64,000 bases of DNA from an uncultured Agathobacter sp. (GTDB taxonomy: Bacteria; Bacillota; Clostridia; Lachnospirales; Lachnospiraceae): positions 6,024 to 70,023 of the forward strand of contig CAKRCS010000011.1 of the NCBI GenBank assembly GCA_934307695.1, read 5' to 3'. Both the position numbers and the translations under genes were made by a program. The notes under the pieces were generated by a model. That model was not told the DNA's origin. It saw nothing but the letters and a program-made list of their open reading frames with translations, and ran no database searches. Numbering within the stretch: position 1 is the first letter of the stretch; each line of letters begins with the position of its first letter. Shown here piece after piece: positions 1 to 8,435 of the stretch.

Positions 1-1
1 G

Positions 2-241
2 GAGATCGCATTCACACCGATCGAGTTTGACATTATCCTGTATCTGTGCAGGCATATAAATCAAGTGGTCACGTCGGAGGAACTGTTTGAGGCAGTGTGG
101 AAGGAGAAGTATATGGACGCGAACAATACGGTATTTGTACATATCGCGCGCATCCGCGAGAAGATGGACGAGACATCGAGAAAACCGAAGTTCATAAAGA
201 CGGTCTGGGGCGTTGGCTATAAGCTGGAGGGTGAGGTCTGA
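2..241 (+). CDS. Response regulator, OmpR/PhoB family (3' end only)
   Basis: Only the last 79 codons are present; the receiver domain lies outside the window. The visible part is a winged-helix DNA-binding domain: recognition-helix residues around NTVFVHIARIREK, followed by the closing hairpin KFIKTVWGVGYKLE typical of OmpR/PhoB (Trans_reg_C) regulators. It would bind promoter DNA in the cytoplasm when phosphorylated. The stop codon sits one base before the ATG of the sensor kinase, so the two are one transcription and translation unit. The pairing with a VanS-like kinase suggests a VanR-like regulator of envelope genes. The family is clear; the target genes are unknown. Confidence 0.9.
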   Translation, partial: EIAFTPIEFDIILYLCRHINQVVTSEELFEAVWKEKYMDANNTVFVHIARIREKMDETSRKPKFIKTVWGVGYKLEGEV

Positions 242-242
242 T

Positions 243-1328
243 ATGGAAAATGCAACGATACTCCTGCGCGGAAGATGGATCCGGAGGTATCTGCTTCGGA
301 TCGTTCTTTACAGTGTGGCAATCTTTTCCCTGCTTCTGATAGGAAGAATTATTTGCTTTGCAATTCATCCAATCTGGCATTGGAGCGATCCGTTTTATGG
401 AGTGTTAAATTTCGTGGACGACAATACCGCCTTAACCGGAGTGCTTGTGCTTGTCGTGGTGATCATGATCTCAACGATCACGGAACTGTCGCATATTTCA
501 AATGTAATCGGACAGATTACAGAATCCGTGGGGACGATATGCAACGGAAAGGACGAGGATATCCGGCTACCGAAGGATTTTCGCGAGATCGAGGTCGGGC
601 TTAAGAAGATCCAGTTTGATAACCGGATAAGTGAAAATGCCGCAAAAGAAGCCAATCAGCGGAAAAACGATATGATCATGTATATGGCACATGACCTAAA
701 GACTCCCCTGACCTCGGTAATCGGGTACTTGTCGCTTTTGAATGATGAAAAGGAGCTGCCGGAGCATGTCAGGGAGAAGTACATAGGAATTGCGCTTAAG
801 AAGTCGTTCCGTCTGGAGGAGCTTATCAACGGGTTCTTTGACATTGCAAGATTCAACTTTACGCAGATGGTTCTTGAAAAGGAAACGGTCAACATGAGTG
901 TGATGCTGTCGCAGATCGTAACGGAATTTGAACCGATTTTCCGGGAAAAGGGGCTGGAGTGCGAACTGGCGGTAAGCGAGGATGTGCGTGTGACCTGCGA
1001 CATCGAGAAGATGGAGCGGGTATATGACAACCTGTTCAAGAATATCGCCAATTACAGCTATCCGAACACCAAAATCGCAGTGTCACTCACTAAAAACGGC
1101 GACAGCGGGATGATCCTTACGACGGTAAACAAGGGCAAGACGATCCCAAAGGAAATGCTGCCGCATATATTTGAACAGTTTTTCCGCATCGACAGCGCCA
1201 GAAGCTCGGAGAGCGGAGGAAGCGGTCTGGGGCTTGCGGTGGTAAAGGAAATCGTTGAGCAACACGGAGGAATGGTCTGCTGCAGCAGTGAGAATGAAGA
1301 GATTGTCTTTAAAGTCATCCTGCCGTAA
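243..1328 (+). CDS. Membrane sensor histidine kinase, VanS-like
   Basis: This is the sensor half of a two-component system and would autophosphorylate on histidine, then pass phosphate to the upstream regulator. Two N-terminal membrane helices (about residues 16-40 and 62-80) bracket a short extracellular loop. The phosphoacceptor box MAHDLKTPLT places the active His at residue 150. The C-terminal HATPase domain carries an N box (NLFKNIANY) and the G2 box SGGSGLGLAVVKEI. A TTG at 213 would give ten more residues, but ATG 243 follows an excellent GGAGGGTGAGG site. The protein has 361 residues, normal for VanS/BaeS-type kinases. The extracellular sensor is very small, so it may sense within the membrane. 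Confidence 0.93.
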   Translation: MENATILLRGRWIRRYLLRIVLYSVAIFSLLLIGRIICFAIHPIWHWSDPFYGVLNFVDDNTALTGVLVLVVVIMISTITELSHISNVIGQITESVGTICNGKDEDIRLPKDFREIEVGLKKIQFDNRISENAAKEANQRKNDMIMYMAHDLKTPLTSVIGYLSLLNDEKELPEHVREKYIGIALKKSFRLEELINGFFDIARFNFTQMVLEKETVNMSVMLSQIVTEFEPIFREKGLECELAVSEDVRVTCDIEKMERVYDNLFKNIANYSYPNTKIAVSLTKNGDSGMILTTVNKGKTIPKEMLPHIFEQFFRIDSARSSESGGSGLGLAVVKEIVEQHGGMVCCSSENEEIVFKVILP

Positions 1329-1417
1329 TTGTGGGAGAAAAATCGCCGCAACGGAAGCGTATTATTTCCGCATGATAGCAATCGTTAGAAAAAGTTAAGT
1401 TGTATGACAGAAAACAG

Positions 1418-1473
1418 TAAAACTCTCCCGCCGGAGATCTGACATAATGCAGATAACGGAGGGAGAGTTTTTT
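1418..1473 (+). terminator. Hairpin with T-run overlapping the next gene's RBS
   Basis: AAACTCTCCC (1420-1429) pairs with GGGAGAGTTT (1461-1470) across a loop of about 31 nt and is followed by a T-run. This resembles a terminator for the two-component operon. The 3' arm is also the GGAGGGAG ribosome binding site of the peptidase at 1474, so the fold could instead hide that site. Confidence 0.5.
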
Positions 1474-2271
1474 ATGGACGATTTGAAAAGAAGAAAAAGA
1501 CGCGCACGAAAGCTGCGCAGGTTAAGACGATGTATTTGGTTATGCGCAGCGGCATTAGGACTGATTGCGGTACTGCACATCGCCGGCAGCAGAACCGGAA
1601 CGGGCAGGCAGCAGACTGTGACAGCCAGACAGGAGCGAAGCTGGGAGCAGAAGGATGTACCGGAAAGCCTGATCGAGCTGGCAGAGCGCAACCCGGAGAC
1701 GATCACGTTTGTGAATGATTACAAAAATGCAGACACAAATCCGGAGACGATCGACATTTCAGATGATGTTGTTTCCGGAGAAATCCCGCTGTTTTTGCAG
1801 TGGGATGAGCGCTGGGGTTATGCATACTATGGGGATGATTTCATGGCGATAACCGGATGTGGACCGACGTGTCTGTCGATGGTGTATTGCGGCTTGACAA
1901 ATGACACGGACATGAACCCGTATGCCGTTGCCGAGCGGGCGGAAGCGGAAGGTTTTTACGTTGAGGGGAGCGGATCTACGTGGAGCATGATGACGGATCT
2001 GGCAAAAGAGCTTGGGCTTACCGTAAACACGGTCACGTTTGACGAGACACATATCAAGACGGAACTGCAAAACGGGCATCCGGTCATCTGCATCATGGGA
2101 CCGGGAGACTTTACAACGACCGGACATTTCATCGTGCTTACCGGAGTGGACGAGGACGGAAGTGTGCATGTCAACGATCCGAACAGCAGAAACAACAGCA
2201 AAAAGGCGTGGAAACTGGAGAACATTATGCCACAGATCCGCAATCTCTGGAGCTACTGCTACAATTCTTAA
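1474..2271 (+). CDS. Exported C39-like cysteine peptidase domain protein
   Basis: The protein has 265 residues: a strongly basic N-terminus, one membrane helix (about residues 20-40), a linker, then a papain-like peptidase_C39_2 domain. The domain starts at FLQWDERWGYAYYG. It contains the catalytic Cys in GCGPTCLSMV, the catalytic His in TTGHFIVLTGV, and an Asp/Asn in VNDPNS completing the triad. It probably acts outside the membrane as a peptidase or an enzyme on peptide cross-links; the substrate is unknown. ATG 1474 was chosen over 1447 because GGAGGGAG lies directly upstream. The gene follows the two-component genes and could be their target. Confidence 0.82.
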   Translation: MDDLKRRKRRARKLRRLRRCIWLCAAALGLIAVLHIAGSRTGTGRQQTVTARQERSWEQKDVPESLIELAERNPETITFVNDYKNADTNPETIDISDDVVSGEIPLFLQWDERWGYAYYGDDFMAITGCGPTCLSMVYCGLTNDTDMNPYAVAERAEAEGFYVEGSGSTWSMMTDLAKELGLTVNTVTFDETHIKTELQNGHPVICIMGPGDFTTTGHFIVLTGVDEDGSVHVNDPNSRNNSKKAWKLENIMPQIRNLWSYCYNS

Positions 2272-2288
2272 CAAATCTCTCATTTTCC

Positions 2289-2319
2289 TTGACTCTCGAC
2301 TTGGTTCATACTTTATAAT
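2289..2319 (+). promoter_or_regulatory. Possible promoter TTGACT-N19-TATAAT
   Basis: A -35-like TTGACT (2289-2294) and a perfect TATAAT (2314-2319) are 19 bp apart, slightly long. It points into the decayed reading frame 2378-2659. Confidence 0.35.
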
Positions 2320-2377
2320 CGGGCAAAACGATGTAAAGGAGTGCGGACAGGACTTACGATCAGCAATATCCGTTTTT

Positions 2378-2659
2378 GTGAAGGCGGAGTCCAAGGGGCG
2401 TCACTTTGAAAAAATTGATGATTTTTTAGAGGATTTTTCTACGTTTACAAAGTTTGACCGGTTTGTTGGCGGAAGCATGTTCGGATGGTGGCTGTTCTCA
2501 AATCGGTGGATGAACCGGGCGGCAATGATTCTGTGGGGTGCGTTTTTTCTGTTAGTTCCGGTTGTCGGAATCGTGGACGACATCATGGATGGAAATGGAC
2601 TAATCCCGGTAAGGACGATTTTTTGGATCGCATGGTTTGTTTTTCTGATCTACTCCTGA
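2378..2659 (+). pseudogene. Probable remnant of a small membrane protein gene
   Basis: An open frame runs through this region without a convincing start. It is entered from another frame inside the peptidase gene, and the first internal candidate is a GTG at 2378 without a ribosome binding site. The C-terminal half looks like real protein: an aromatic segment SMFGWWLFSNRW followed by two hydrophobic helices, ILWGAFFLLVPVVGIV and TIFWIAWFVFLIYS. ATG 2477 could start a 60-residue two-helix protein behind a weak GGCGGA. I do not recognise the family. A promoter-like sequence lies upstream and a hairpin downstream. A 5'-truncated gene seems the best explanation, but a real short membrane peptide cannot be excluded. 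Confidence 0.3.
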
Positions 2660-2696
2660 TTATAATCAATTAAAAATCCTATAAGATAACAGAAGA

Positions 2697-2747
2697 AGCA
2701 CGGAAGTGTCCGAACCGCATAAATGGTAAGGAGGCTCCGTGCTTTTT
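2697..2747 (+). terminator. Terminator-like hairpin
   Basis: AGCACGGA (2697-2704) pairs with TCCGTGCT (2736-2743), followed by TTTTTC. The loop is long, about 31 nt. It separates the peptidase region from the polysaccharide operon. Confidence 0.55.
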
Positions 2748-2773
2748 CTGTATATACAAACAGCAGTTACAAT

Positions 2774-2802
2774 TTGCATTCAAACCGCCGATATAGTATA
2801 AT
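2774..2802 (+). promoter_or_regulatory. Promoter of the polysaccharide operon (TTGCAT-N17-TATAAT)
   Basis: TTGCAT (2774-2779) and TATAAT (2797-2802) have the ideal 17-bp spacing and lie about 50 bp upstream of the first cps gene. This is the best sigma-A-type candidate for the whole locus. Confidence 0.7.
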
Positions 2803-2850
2803 AAATACTAATTATAAGCAGAAGTGTGCCCAAACGAAGGAGAGCAACAA

Positions 2851-3555
2851 ATGATCGATATACACTGCCACCTGCTGTATGGGGTGGATGACGGAGCGGA
2901 AACAATGGAAGAAGCCGCTGCAATGCTCAAAGAAGCCGCAAAACAGGGGATAGATGCCATCATACTGACTCCGCACTGGCGGCATGGGCTGTTTCCTTAT
3001 CCGAAGGATACGATCGAGGCACACTACGAGATTGTCCGCAAATATGCCAAAGAGCTGGGAATCGCGGTATATTTAGGCACCGAGTATCATGTGGACAGCC
3101 AGATGATGGAGAATTTTTCCAAGGGCAGCTGTTACCCGCTTGCGGATACCCGGTACATACTGACGGAGTATTCCCACAGCACAAGACCTGAAATGGCGCG
3201 GCAGATGACGGCGGAAGCCGTCCGCTATGGCTACATTCCGGTGATCGCACATGCGGAGCGGTATGGCTTTGTGATGGAAGATCCGGAGATTCTGGAGGAG
3301 CTAAGAGACATGGGCGCGCTGATCCAGATCAATGCGGATGCGGTACTCGGACTGGCTGGACGCGGCACCAAGAAATTGTGCAAGTGGATACTAAAAGCGG
3401 GCCTTGCAGATTTTATCGCAAGCGATAGTCACGGAGTGGACAAGCGCCCCTGTAATCTGAAAAGGTGCTATGACTATGTAGCAAAGAAATATGGCGGCGA
3501 GACGGCGCAGAGACTGTTTTACGACAATCCTGCACAGATTCTGGCTGAACGATAA
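2851..3555 (+). CDS. cpsB: PHP-family tyrosine-protein phosphatase CpsB/YwqE
   Basis: This is a manganese-dependent phosphatase that removes phosphate from the C-terminal tyrosines of the CpsD kinase, controlling polysaccharide chain output. The protein has 234 residues (family about 240). PHP metal-binding motifs are visible: the N-terminal DIHCHLLYGVDDGA, TPHWRHG, GTEYHV, the HAERY segment, and near the C-terminus SDSHG. ATG 2851 is preceded by AAGGAGAG, so the ATG-like codon at 2824 is not needed. It is the first gene of the locus, followed by cpsC and cpsD in the order seen in many Firmicutes capsule operons. Confidence 0.92.
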   Translation: MIDIHCHLLYGVDDGAETMEEAAAMLKEAAKQGIDAIILTPHWRHGLFPYPKDTIEAHYEIVRKYAKELGIAVYLGTEYHVDSQMMENFSKGSCYPLADTRYILTEYSHSTRPEMARQMTAEAVRYGYIPVIAHAERYGFVMEDPEILEELRDMGALIQINADAVLGLAGRGTKKLCKWILKAGLADFIASDSHGVDKRPCNLKRCYDYVAKKYGGETAQRLFYDNPAQILAER

Positions 3556-3584
3556 CATTACCAGAGCTACAATGAGAGGAACAG

Positions 3585-4343
3585 ATGATGGAAAACCAGT
3601 TTGATTCAGATAATGAAATAGAGATTGACTTAAAAGATCTGCTGCTGGAGATTTTGGCTTACTGGAAGCTGATTCTGGTGGCAGCAGTTCTGGCGGCAGT
3701 AATCGGATTTTCGGTCAGTGAGTTCATGATGGTTCCGGTGTACGAATCAACCTCCGAGCTGTATGTACTTACGAAAAGCACATCCTTCACCAGCCTATCG
3801 GACATCCAGACGAGTACGAGCCTGACCAACGATTATATCGTTGTCATAAAAGGACGTCCGGTTCTGGAGCAGGTGATTGATAATCTGGGCTTGGATGAGA
3901 CCTATAAGACACTTAGGGATCGGGTGTCCGTGAATAATCCGTCCAACTCCCGATTGCTTGATATCACCGTGAAGGATACCGATCCGGTGCAGGCAAAGCG
4001 GATTGCGGATGAGATCGCGGATGTCGGCTCTGCATTTATATCGCAGAAGCTGGTACAGGATCCGCCGGAGGTTGTCCAGTATGGTTATTCGGATGGCGCA
4101 CCGGTCAGTCCGAGTGTCAGGAAGAATACGGTTCTCGGCGGTCTTGCGGGAGCAATGCTTGCAATCATCATCATTGCAATGGCTTATCTGTTTAACGATT
4201 CCATTATGGGACCGGAGGATATCGAGAAGAAGCTCGGCATGAATGTACTTGGTATGCTGCCGCTTGAGGAGAGCGAGGATGACGGAGACAAGCGAAGCCA
4301 GAAGAAACGAAAAAAGTCATCCATCGGAACCAAGAGTGCATAG
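3585..4343 (+). CDS. cpsC: Wzz-type chain-length regulator / kinase activator CpsC
   Basis: This is a polysaccharide co-polymerase that sets chain length and acts as membrane activator of the CpsD kinase. The N-terminal Wzz domain starts around residue 12. TM1 (about 30-52) has the hydrophobic run ILVAAVLAAVIGFSVS; an extracellular region follows; TM2 (about 183-205) contains AGAMLAIIIIAMAYLF. A proline-rich segment (DGAPVSPSVRK) stands just before TM2, as is usual. The cytoplasmic tail is basic (KKRKKS) and suited to kinase contact. Two adjacent ATGs (3585 and 3588) are possible starts behind GAGAGG. The length of 252 residues fits the family. Confidence 0.92.
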   Translation: MMENQFDSDNEIEIDLKDLLLEILAYWKLILVAAVLAAVIGFSVSEFMMVPVYESTSELYVLTKSTSFTSLSDIQTSTSLTNDYIVVIKGRPVLEQVIDNLGLDETYKTLRDRVSVNNPSNSRLLDITVKDTDPVQAKRIADEIADVGSAFISQKLVQDPPEVVQYGYSDGAPVSPSVRKNTVLGGLAGAMLAIIIIAMAYLFNDSIMGPEDIEKKLGMNVLGMLPLEESEDDGDKRSQKKRKKSSIGTKSA

Positions 4344-4361
4344 GAAGGATTTTAAGAGGAA

Positions 4362-5093
4362 ATGGAAGTCGTAAAATTCGGAAAACTGAAAAATCAAAGC
4401 TATACGATGAAGGAATCCCTTCGAGCACTGAAAACGAACATTCAGTTTTGCGGCGATGATGTCAAAACAATTCTGATCACGAGTGCGGTTCCGAACGAAG
4501 GCAAAAGCACGGTGGCGATGGATCTGGCACGTTCCCTCACCGAGTCCGGAAAGCGTGTACTGTTAATTGATACGGATATGCGTAAATCTGTTTTTATCGG
4601 CCGCTTGCGTGCAACCTCATCGACGGGCGGGGAGATCTGTGGACTTTCCCACTATCTGTCCGGACAGAAGAAGCTGGAGGATGTACTGTATGGCACAGAG
4701 ATCCCACGATTGTTTATGATATTTGCAGGACCATCGGTGCCGAACCCGACAGAAATCCTTGAAAAACGGTATTTTTCAGAGCTGTTGCAGTTCGGACGGG
4801 AACATTTTAATTATATCATACTCGACTGCGCGCCAATCGGGGCGGCAATCGATGCTGCGGTTGTGGCCAAGCAGTGTGACGGCGCGATTCTTGTTGTTGC
4901 ACAGGGCATGGCAAGCGCACGTCTGATCTTAAATGTAAAGAAACAGCTTGAGGCATCCGGCGTCAAGATCCTTGGCGCGGTGCTCAATAAAGCGAAGATT
5001 AAGAAAAACGGCTATGAGGGTGGCTATTATGGCGGCTACTATGGAAGCTACTACGGCAGTTACTATGGAAAGGACGAAGATAAGGAAGCATGA
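4362..5093 (+). CDS. cpsD: Bacterial tyrosine kinase CpsD (BY-kinase)
   Basis: This cytoplasmic autokinase regulates polysaccharide assembly together with CpsB and CpsC. Walker A lies in VPNEGKSTVA (about residue 47), Walker A' in LLIDTDMRK, and Walker B in YIILDCAP. The C-terminus is a striking tyrosine cluster built from repeated YYG units (nine tyrosines in about 20 residues), the expected autophosphorylation tail. It has 243 residues. The gene lies 18 bp after cpsC and overlaps the LCP gene by four bases (ATGA), indicating coupled translation. Confidence 0.94.
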   Translation: MEVVKFGKLKNQSYTMKESLRALKTNIQFCGDDVKTILITSAVPNEGKSTVAMDLARSLTESGKRVLLIDTDMRKSVFIGRLRATSSTGGEICGLSHYLSGQKKLEDVLYGTEIPRLFMIFAGPSVPNPTEILEKRYFSELLQFGREHFNYIILDCAPIGAAIDAAVVAKQCDGAILVVAQGMASARLILNVKKQLEASGVKILGAVLNKAKIKKNGYEGGYYGGYYGSYYGSYYGKDEDKEA

Positions 5094-6175
5094 GAAGAAA
5101 GGGCAGGGCAAATCTTTCACAAAAACTGAATAATGTCCTGTATTTTCTCGCGGGTGCGATGTCAGTGATCGTGGTGGCAATTCTCGTGATCAGCGTGCAG
5201 ACAAAGGCACAGAACACGGATGCCGCCGACCGCTCAGAGCTGGTGGACAATGTACAAAGTACAGCCCAGCCGGAATCGGAGACGGCACAGGAGAATACTC
5301 CGGTCGAAAAATGGCAGGAGGGAACGATCACCTACAACGGGAAGAACTACCGCTATGACAACCACTTAAAGACGTACCTCTTTATGGGAATCGATACCGA
5401 TGATGCCGTGTACAACATGGATACCAAGGATACCGGGTATCAGTCGGATGCACTTTTCCTTGTTGTTGCGGATAGTATGAGCCAGAAGCTGTCGGTGATC
5501 ACGATCAACCGCAATACCATTACAGAGATCGAGCGGTTTACCGGCAACGGAGTCAGCATGGGGAAAGCGCAGTCGCAGATCTGTGTGCAGCATGCATACG
5601 GGGATGGCAAGAAGCTAAGCTGCTCCCGCGTGGAGGATGCGATATCAAATCTGTTTTTTAATATCCCGATCCATGGGTACATTGCGATGAATATGGGCGC
5701 ACTTCCGGGGTTAAATGATGCAATCGGGGGTGTGACCGTAGAGGTAATGGATGATCTAAGCTATGACAACAGAGGCGTGGATTTAAAGGCAGGACAGACA
5801 GTTACGTTAAATGGTCAGGAGGCCTATTGCTATCTGCGCGGCAGGGATGTCAACGATTTCGACAGCTCAACGGAGCGTCTGCGCAGGCAGGAGCAGTATA
5901 TTACCGCATTCCTTACAAAGCTAAGTACACAGGAGGATCGCAGCACCACAGTAACGGAGGTGTTCAATGCGATCAGTGATTATACAGTTACAGATATCGA
6001 TTTTACGAAGCTTCTGAATACACTTTTAGACTACGGGTATTCGGGAGATGATCTGTATACCGTTCCGGGAGAGTCGCAGGTAGGCTCTGACGGACATGAA
6101 GAATATTATGTGGATGAGGATACATTTTATGATCTGATCATCCAGATATTTTACGAGGAAGTAGACGCAAGATAG
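5090..6175 (+). CDS. LytR-CpsA-Psr (LCP) family glycopolymer ligase
   Basis: LCP enzymes move lipid-linked polymers onto peptidoglycan at the outer face of the membrane. The 361-residue protein has a short basic cytoplasmic start, one membrane helix (about residues 14-37) and a spacer, then the LCP domain. That domain begins at TYLFMGIDTDD and includes QSDALFLVVAD, the SVITINRNT strand carrying a conserved Arg, and a late YLRGRDV-N-FDSSTERLRRQ segment with the conserved arginines. It overlaps cpsD by 4 bp and so belongs to the same operon; it probably attaches the polymer made by this locus. Confidence 0.92.
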   Translation: MRRKGRANLSQKLNNVLYFLAGAMSVIVVAILVISVQTKAQNTDAADRSELVDNVQSTAQPESETAQENTPVEKWQEGTITYNGKNYRYDNHLKTYLFMGIDTDDAVYNMDTKDTGYQSDALFLVVADSMSQKLSVITINRNTITEIERFTGNGVSMGKAQSQICVQHAYGDGKKLSCSRVEDAISNLFFNIPIHGYIAMNMGALPGLNDAIGGVTVEVMDDLSYDNRGVDLKAGQTVTLNGQEAYCYLRGRDVNDFDSSTERLRRQEQYITAFLTKLSTQEDRSTTVTEVFNAISDYTVTDIDFTKLLNTLLDYGYSGDDLYTVPGESQVGSDGHEEYYVDEDTFYDLIIQIFYEEVDAR

Positions 6176-6282
6176 GTTGAACTTCCGGGGGAGCATCCGG
6201 CTCCCGGCAATAATCTGATATCTTGCACAGGATGTGCTTGATATAACCACATGTAAATAACAAAGGAAAGGAGGAGAAGCCA

Positions 6283-7338
6283 ATGAAGAAGAAATTAGCA
6301 GGAATACTTGCCGTACTTATGGTTCTTACCATGGGAACAACCGTATTTGCAGCACCGTCTTCTGACAAGGACTCAGATCTTAAGAAGGAAGCGGAAGCAC
6401 TTGTAACTACGGTTGAATCCGGATCTGATTCGGTGGCACTTACATCGAAAACAGTAGAATCGGCTGATCTGACGGACGCATACGATTATGTGGCAGAAAA
6501 GGTTGGAAAAGATACCGGATTTACGATGCTTGCTGCGGTAGAGCTTTCATCAGCAACCGAGCTTCCGTCCGGCGGAATCCAGATTACATTCAATGTGGCT
6601 GGACTGAAACAGGGCACAAGCAATATTCGGATTTATCATAAGACAGCTTCCGGCTGGGAGATCAAGACCCCGTTTGTCGGAAACGGATATGTAACAGCTA
6701 AGTTTGATTCACTGTCCCCGTTCTTCGTTGTAAAGTATGATTCTGCACCATCCACCAGTGATGGAAGCGTAGATTCATCCACAGTTGTGAACAACTACTA
6801 TACGACGAATAACACGTATAACAATACGACCTCGGATAGTCACGCTACAAGCAATACATATAACAATACGAATTCTAATAATGCTTCAACGAGCAATAGC
6901 ACAAATTCGAACAATGCTTCCACAAGCAATATGACAAATTCGAATAACACGTCGTCAAGCACGACAAACAACAATGCTGCGACAACAAAGAAGAATACCA
7001 CAAGCAAGTCAAACACCACCAAAAAGACGAGCACTAAGACAAACTCGAAGAAGAAGAATACTTCTAAGAAGGATACAACCAAGAAGAATACTACCAAGAA
7101 GGCTACTACTAAGACGAGCGTTTCAAAGGACGAGTCCGTAAAGGTGGACAGCAGCAACAAGAATACGCAGACCGTTACGGTCAACGTAAATGGAAGCGGC
7201 AGTGGTTCCGCAAAGGCCGGAGCATCCACTTCCACAACTTCTCCAAAGACCGGGGCATCCGTTCCGGTATTGCCGGTAATTGCGGTATTTTCCGTAATGG
7301 GAATTGCAGTTTGCGGCAAAAAAGCGCGCAACCTTTAA
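6283..7338 (+). CDS. Secreted Asn/Thr-rich wall protein with SPKTG sorting signal
   Basis: The 351-residue protein has a clear Sec signal peptide (cleavage near VFA-APSS, residue 24). A globular region (about 30-160) ends in LSPFFVVKY. A long low-complexity zone follows, first Asn/Thr/Ser-rich (about 165-235) with repeats such as NSNNASTSN, then Lys/Thr-rich (about 235-285). The C-terminus is a sorting signal: SPKTG (about 320-324), a hydrophobic helix VPVLPVIAVFSVMGIAV and a basic tail KKAR. The motif departs from LPXTG at the first position. The sortase gene directly downstream is the likely partner. The start codon follows GAAAGGAGG. Function unknown; a wall-spanning stalk is plausible. 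Confidence 0.85.
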   Translation: MKKKLAGILAVLMVLTMGTTVFAAPSSDKDSDLKKEAEALVTTVESGSDSVALTSKTVESADLTDAYDYVAEKVGKDTGFTMLAAVELSSATELPSGGIQITFNVAGLKQGTSNIRIYHKTASGWEIKTPFVGNGYVTAKFDSLSPFFVVKYDSAPSTSDGSVDSSTVVNNYYTTNNTYNNTTSDSHATSNTYNNTNSNNASTSNSTNSNNASTSNMTNSNNTSSSTTNNNAATTKKNTTSKSNTTKKTSTKTNSKKKNTSKKDTTKKNTTKKATTKTSVSKDESVKVDSSNKNTQTVTVNVNGSGSGSAKAGASTSTTSPKTGASVPVLPVIAVFSVMGIAVCGKKARNL

Positions 7339-7376
7339 GAAAAAGGTAGATTCGAATCTATAAGCAAACATGTGGT

Positions 7377-7425
7377 TTGCATATCTGCCCCATGCCTGAG
7401 TGGGCATGGGGGATATGCAATTTTT
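7377..7425 (+). terminator. Strong rho-independent terminator
   Basis: A long GC-rich stem (TTGCATATC...GCCCCATGCC against GGGCATGGGG...GATATGCAA) with a 5-nt loop is followed by TTTTT. It lies between the wall-protein and sortase genes, so it probably reduces read-through and lets the abundant wall protein be made in excess. Confidence 0.85.
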
Positions 7426-7448
7426 ACGAAGGGAACTAACAAAGAAAG

Positions 7449-8366
7449 ATGCAGAAGAAACTCAACTTTTACAAGATATTATGTGCGGTGCTGGTGGTTG
7501 TTTTAGTGATCGTCATCGCAGCAATGTGGTATCGTAACTATACGCAGAACAAAGCAGGAGATATCTATAAGGATCTTCAATCACAGGTCAATTCTGCATC
7601 ACCAAATGTCACTGTGGCGGACAGTGAGACTGAGACAGAGGAAGATACCGAACCGGTGGAGGAGGATATCCTTTCGGAGCTTGGTGTCGAGATCCCGGAG
7701 AAAAATCTGGACTGGGATGTATTAAGGGAGACAAATAAAGATATTTATGCGTGGATCTACATTCCGGAAACGAATGTGGATTATCCGGTTCTCCAAAGCG
7801 AGACGGATGACGAGTATTATCTGATGCATAATCTGGACGGAAGCTACGGCTATCCGGGCTGCATTTTTACACAACTGCTTAACAGCAAGGACTTTACTGA
7901 TTACAATACTGTGTTGTATGGACACAACATGAAGAATGGAACAATGTTCCGGACATTGCATTATTACCAGAATGAGGAGTTCTTCTATAACAACCCTTAT
8001 ATCTATATTTATACGGAAAATGGTGTGCTGGTCTATGAAATTTTTGCGGCATATAACGCTGGGGACGAGCATATTTTGAATACATACGATCTACGGACAG
8101 AGGAAGGATTTGCCTCCTATCTAGATACCGTTAAGGAAGGGGCTTATCTGGGCGGATATATTAGAGCTGATGTGGAAGTTACTACGGCAAACCATATCAT
8201 CACTTTATCCACCTGCACCGACCAGTCTGACGAGCGTTATCTGGTACAGGCTGTGCTTATAAATGACACTGCTGAGGATGATCTTGTAAGCGATGAGCTT
8301 TTAGACGGTGGGGACATAGATGCCGGGAGCATAGGCGATGAAATCGTCGGAGAGCCGGAAGAATAG
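7449..8366 (+). CDS. srtB: Class B sortase
   Basis: This membrane transpeptidase cleaves a sorting signal between Thr and Gly and joins the protein to the cell wall. The 305-residue protein has one N-terminal membrane helix (about residues 10-27), an acidic linker, then a sortase fold. The catalytic His is residue 159 in LYGHNMKNG, the catalytic Cys is residue 256 in TLSTC, and the Arg is about residue 263 in ERYLVQ. WIYIPETNVDYPVLQ and the long insertion before the Cys identify class B. The acidic C-terminal tail (EDDLVSDELLDGG...) is unusual. It lies next to a protein with an SPKTG signal, its probable substrate. Confidence 0.93.
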   Translation: MQKKLNFYKILCAVLVVVLVIVIAAMWYRNYTQNKAGDIYKDLQSQVNSASPNVTVADSETETEEDTEPVEEDILSELGVEIPEKNLDWDVLRETNKDIYAWIYIPETNVDYPVLQSETDDEYYLMHNLDGSYGYPGCIFTQLLNSKDFTDYNTVLYGHNMKNGTMFRTLHYYQNEEFFYNNPYIYIYTENGVLVYEIFAAYNAGDEHILNTYDLRTEEGFASYLDTVKEGAYLGGYIRADVEVTTANHIITLSTCTDQSDERYLVQAVLINDTAEDDLVSDELLDGGDIDAGSIGDEIVGEPEE

Positions 8367-8435
8367 AGCGTGCATCTTGCTGCTGTATAGCAGGCAGTTT
8401 AACGCGCGGAAAAGAAATGTAAGGGAAACAATCAG

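Noticed and set aside
6840..7331. Long minus-strand ORF opposite the Asn/Thr-rich wall protein.
   Set aside because: Shadow of low-complexity codons; the plus-strand gene has signal peptide, sorting signal and ribosome binding site.
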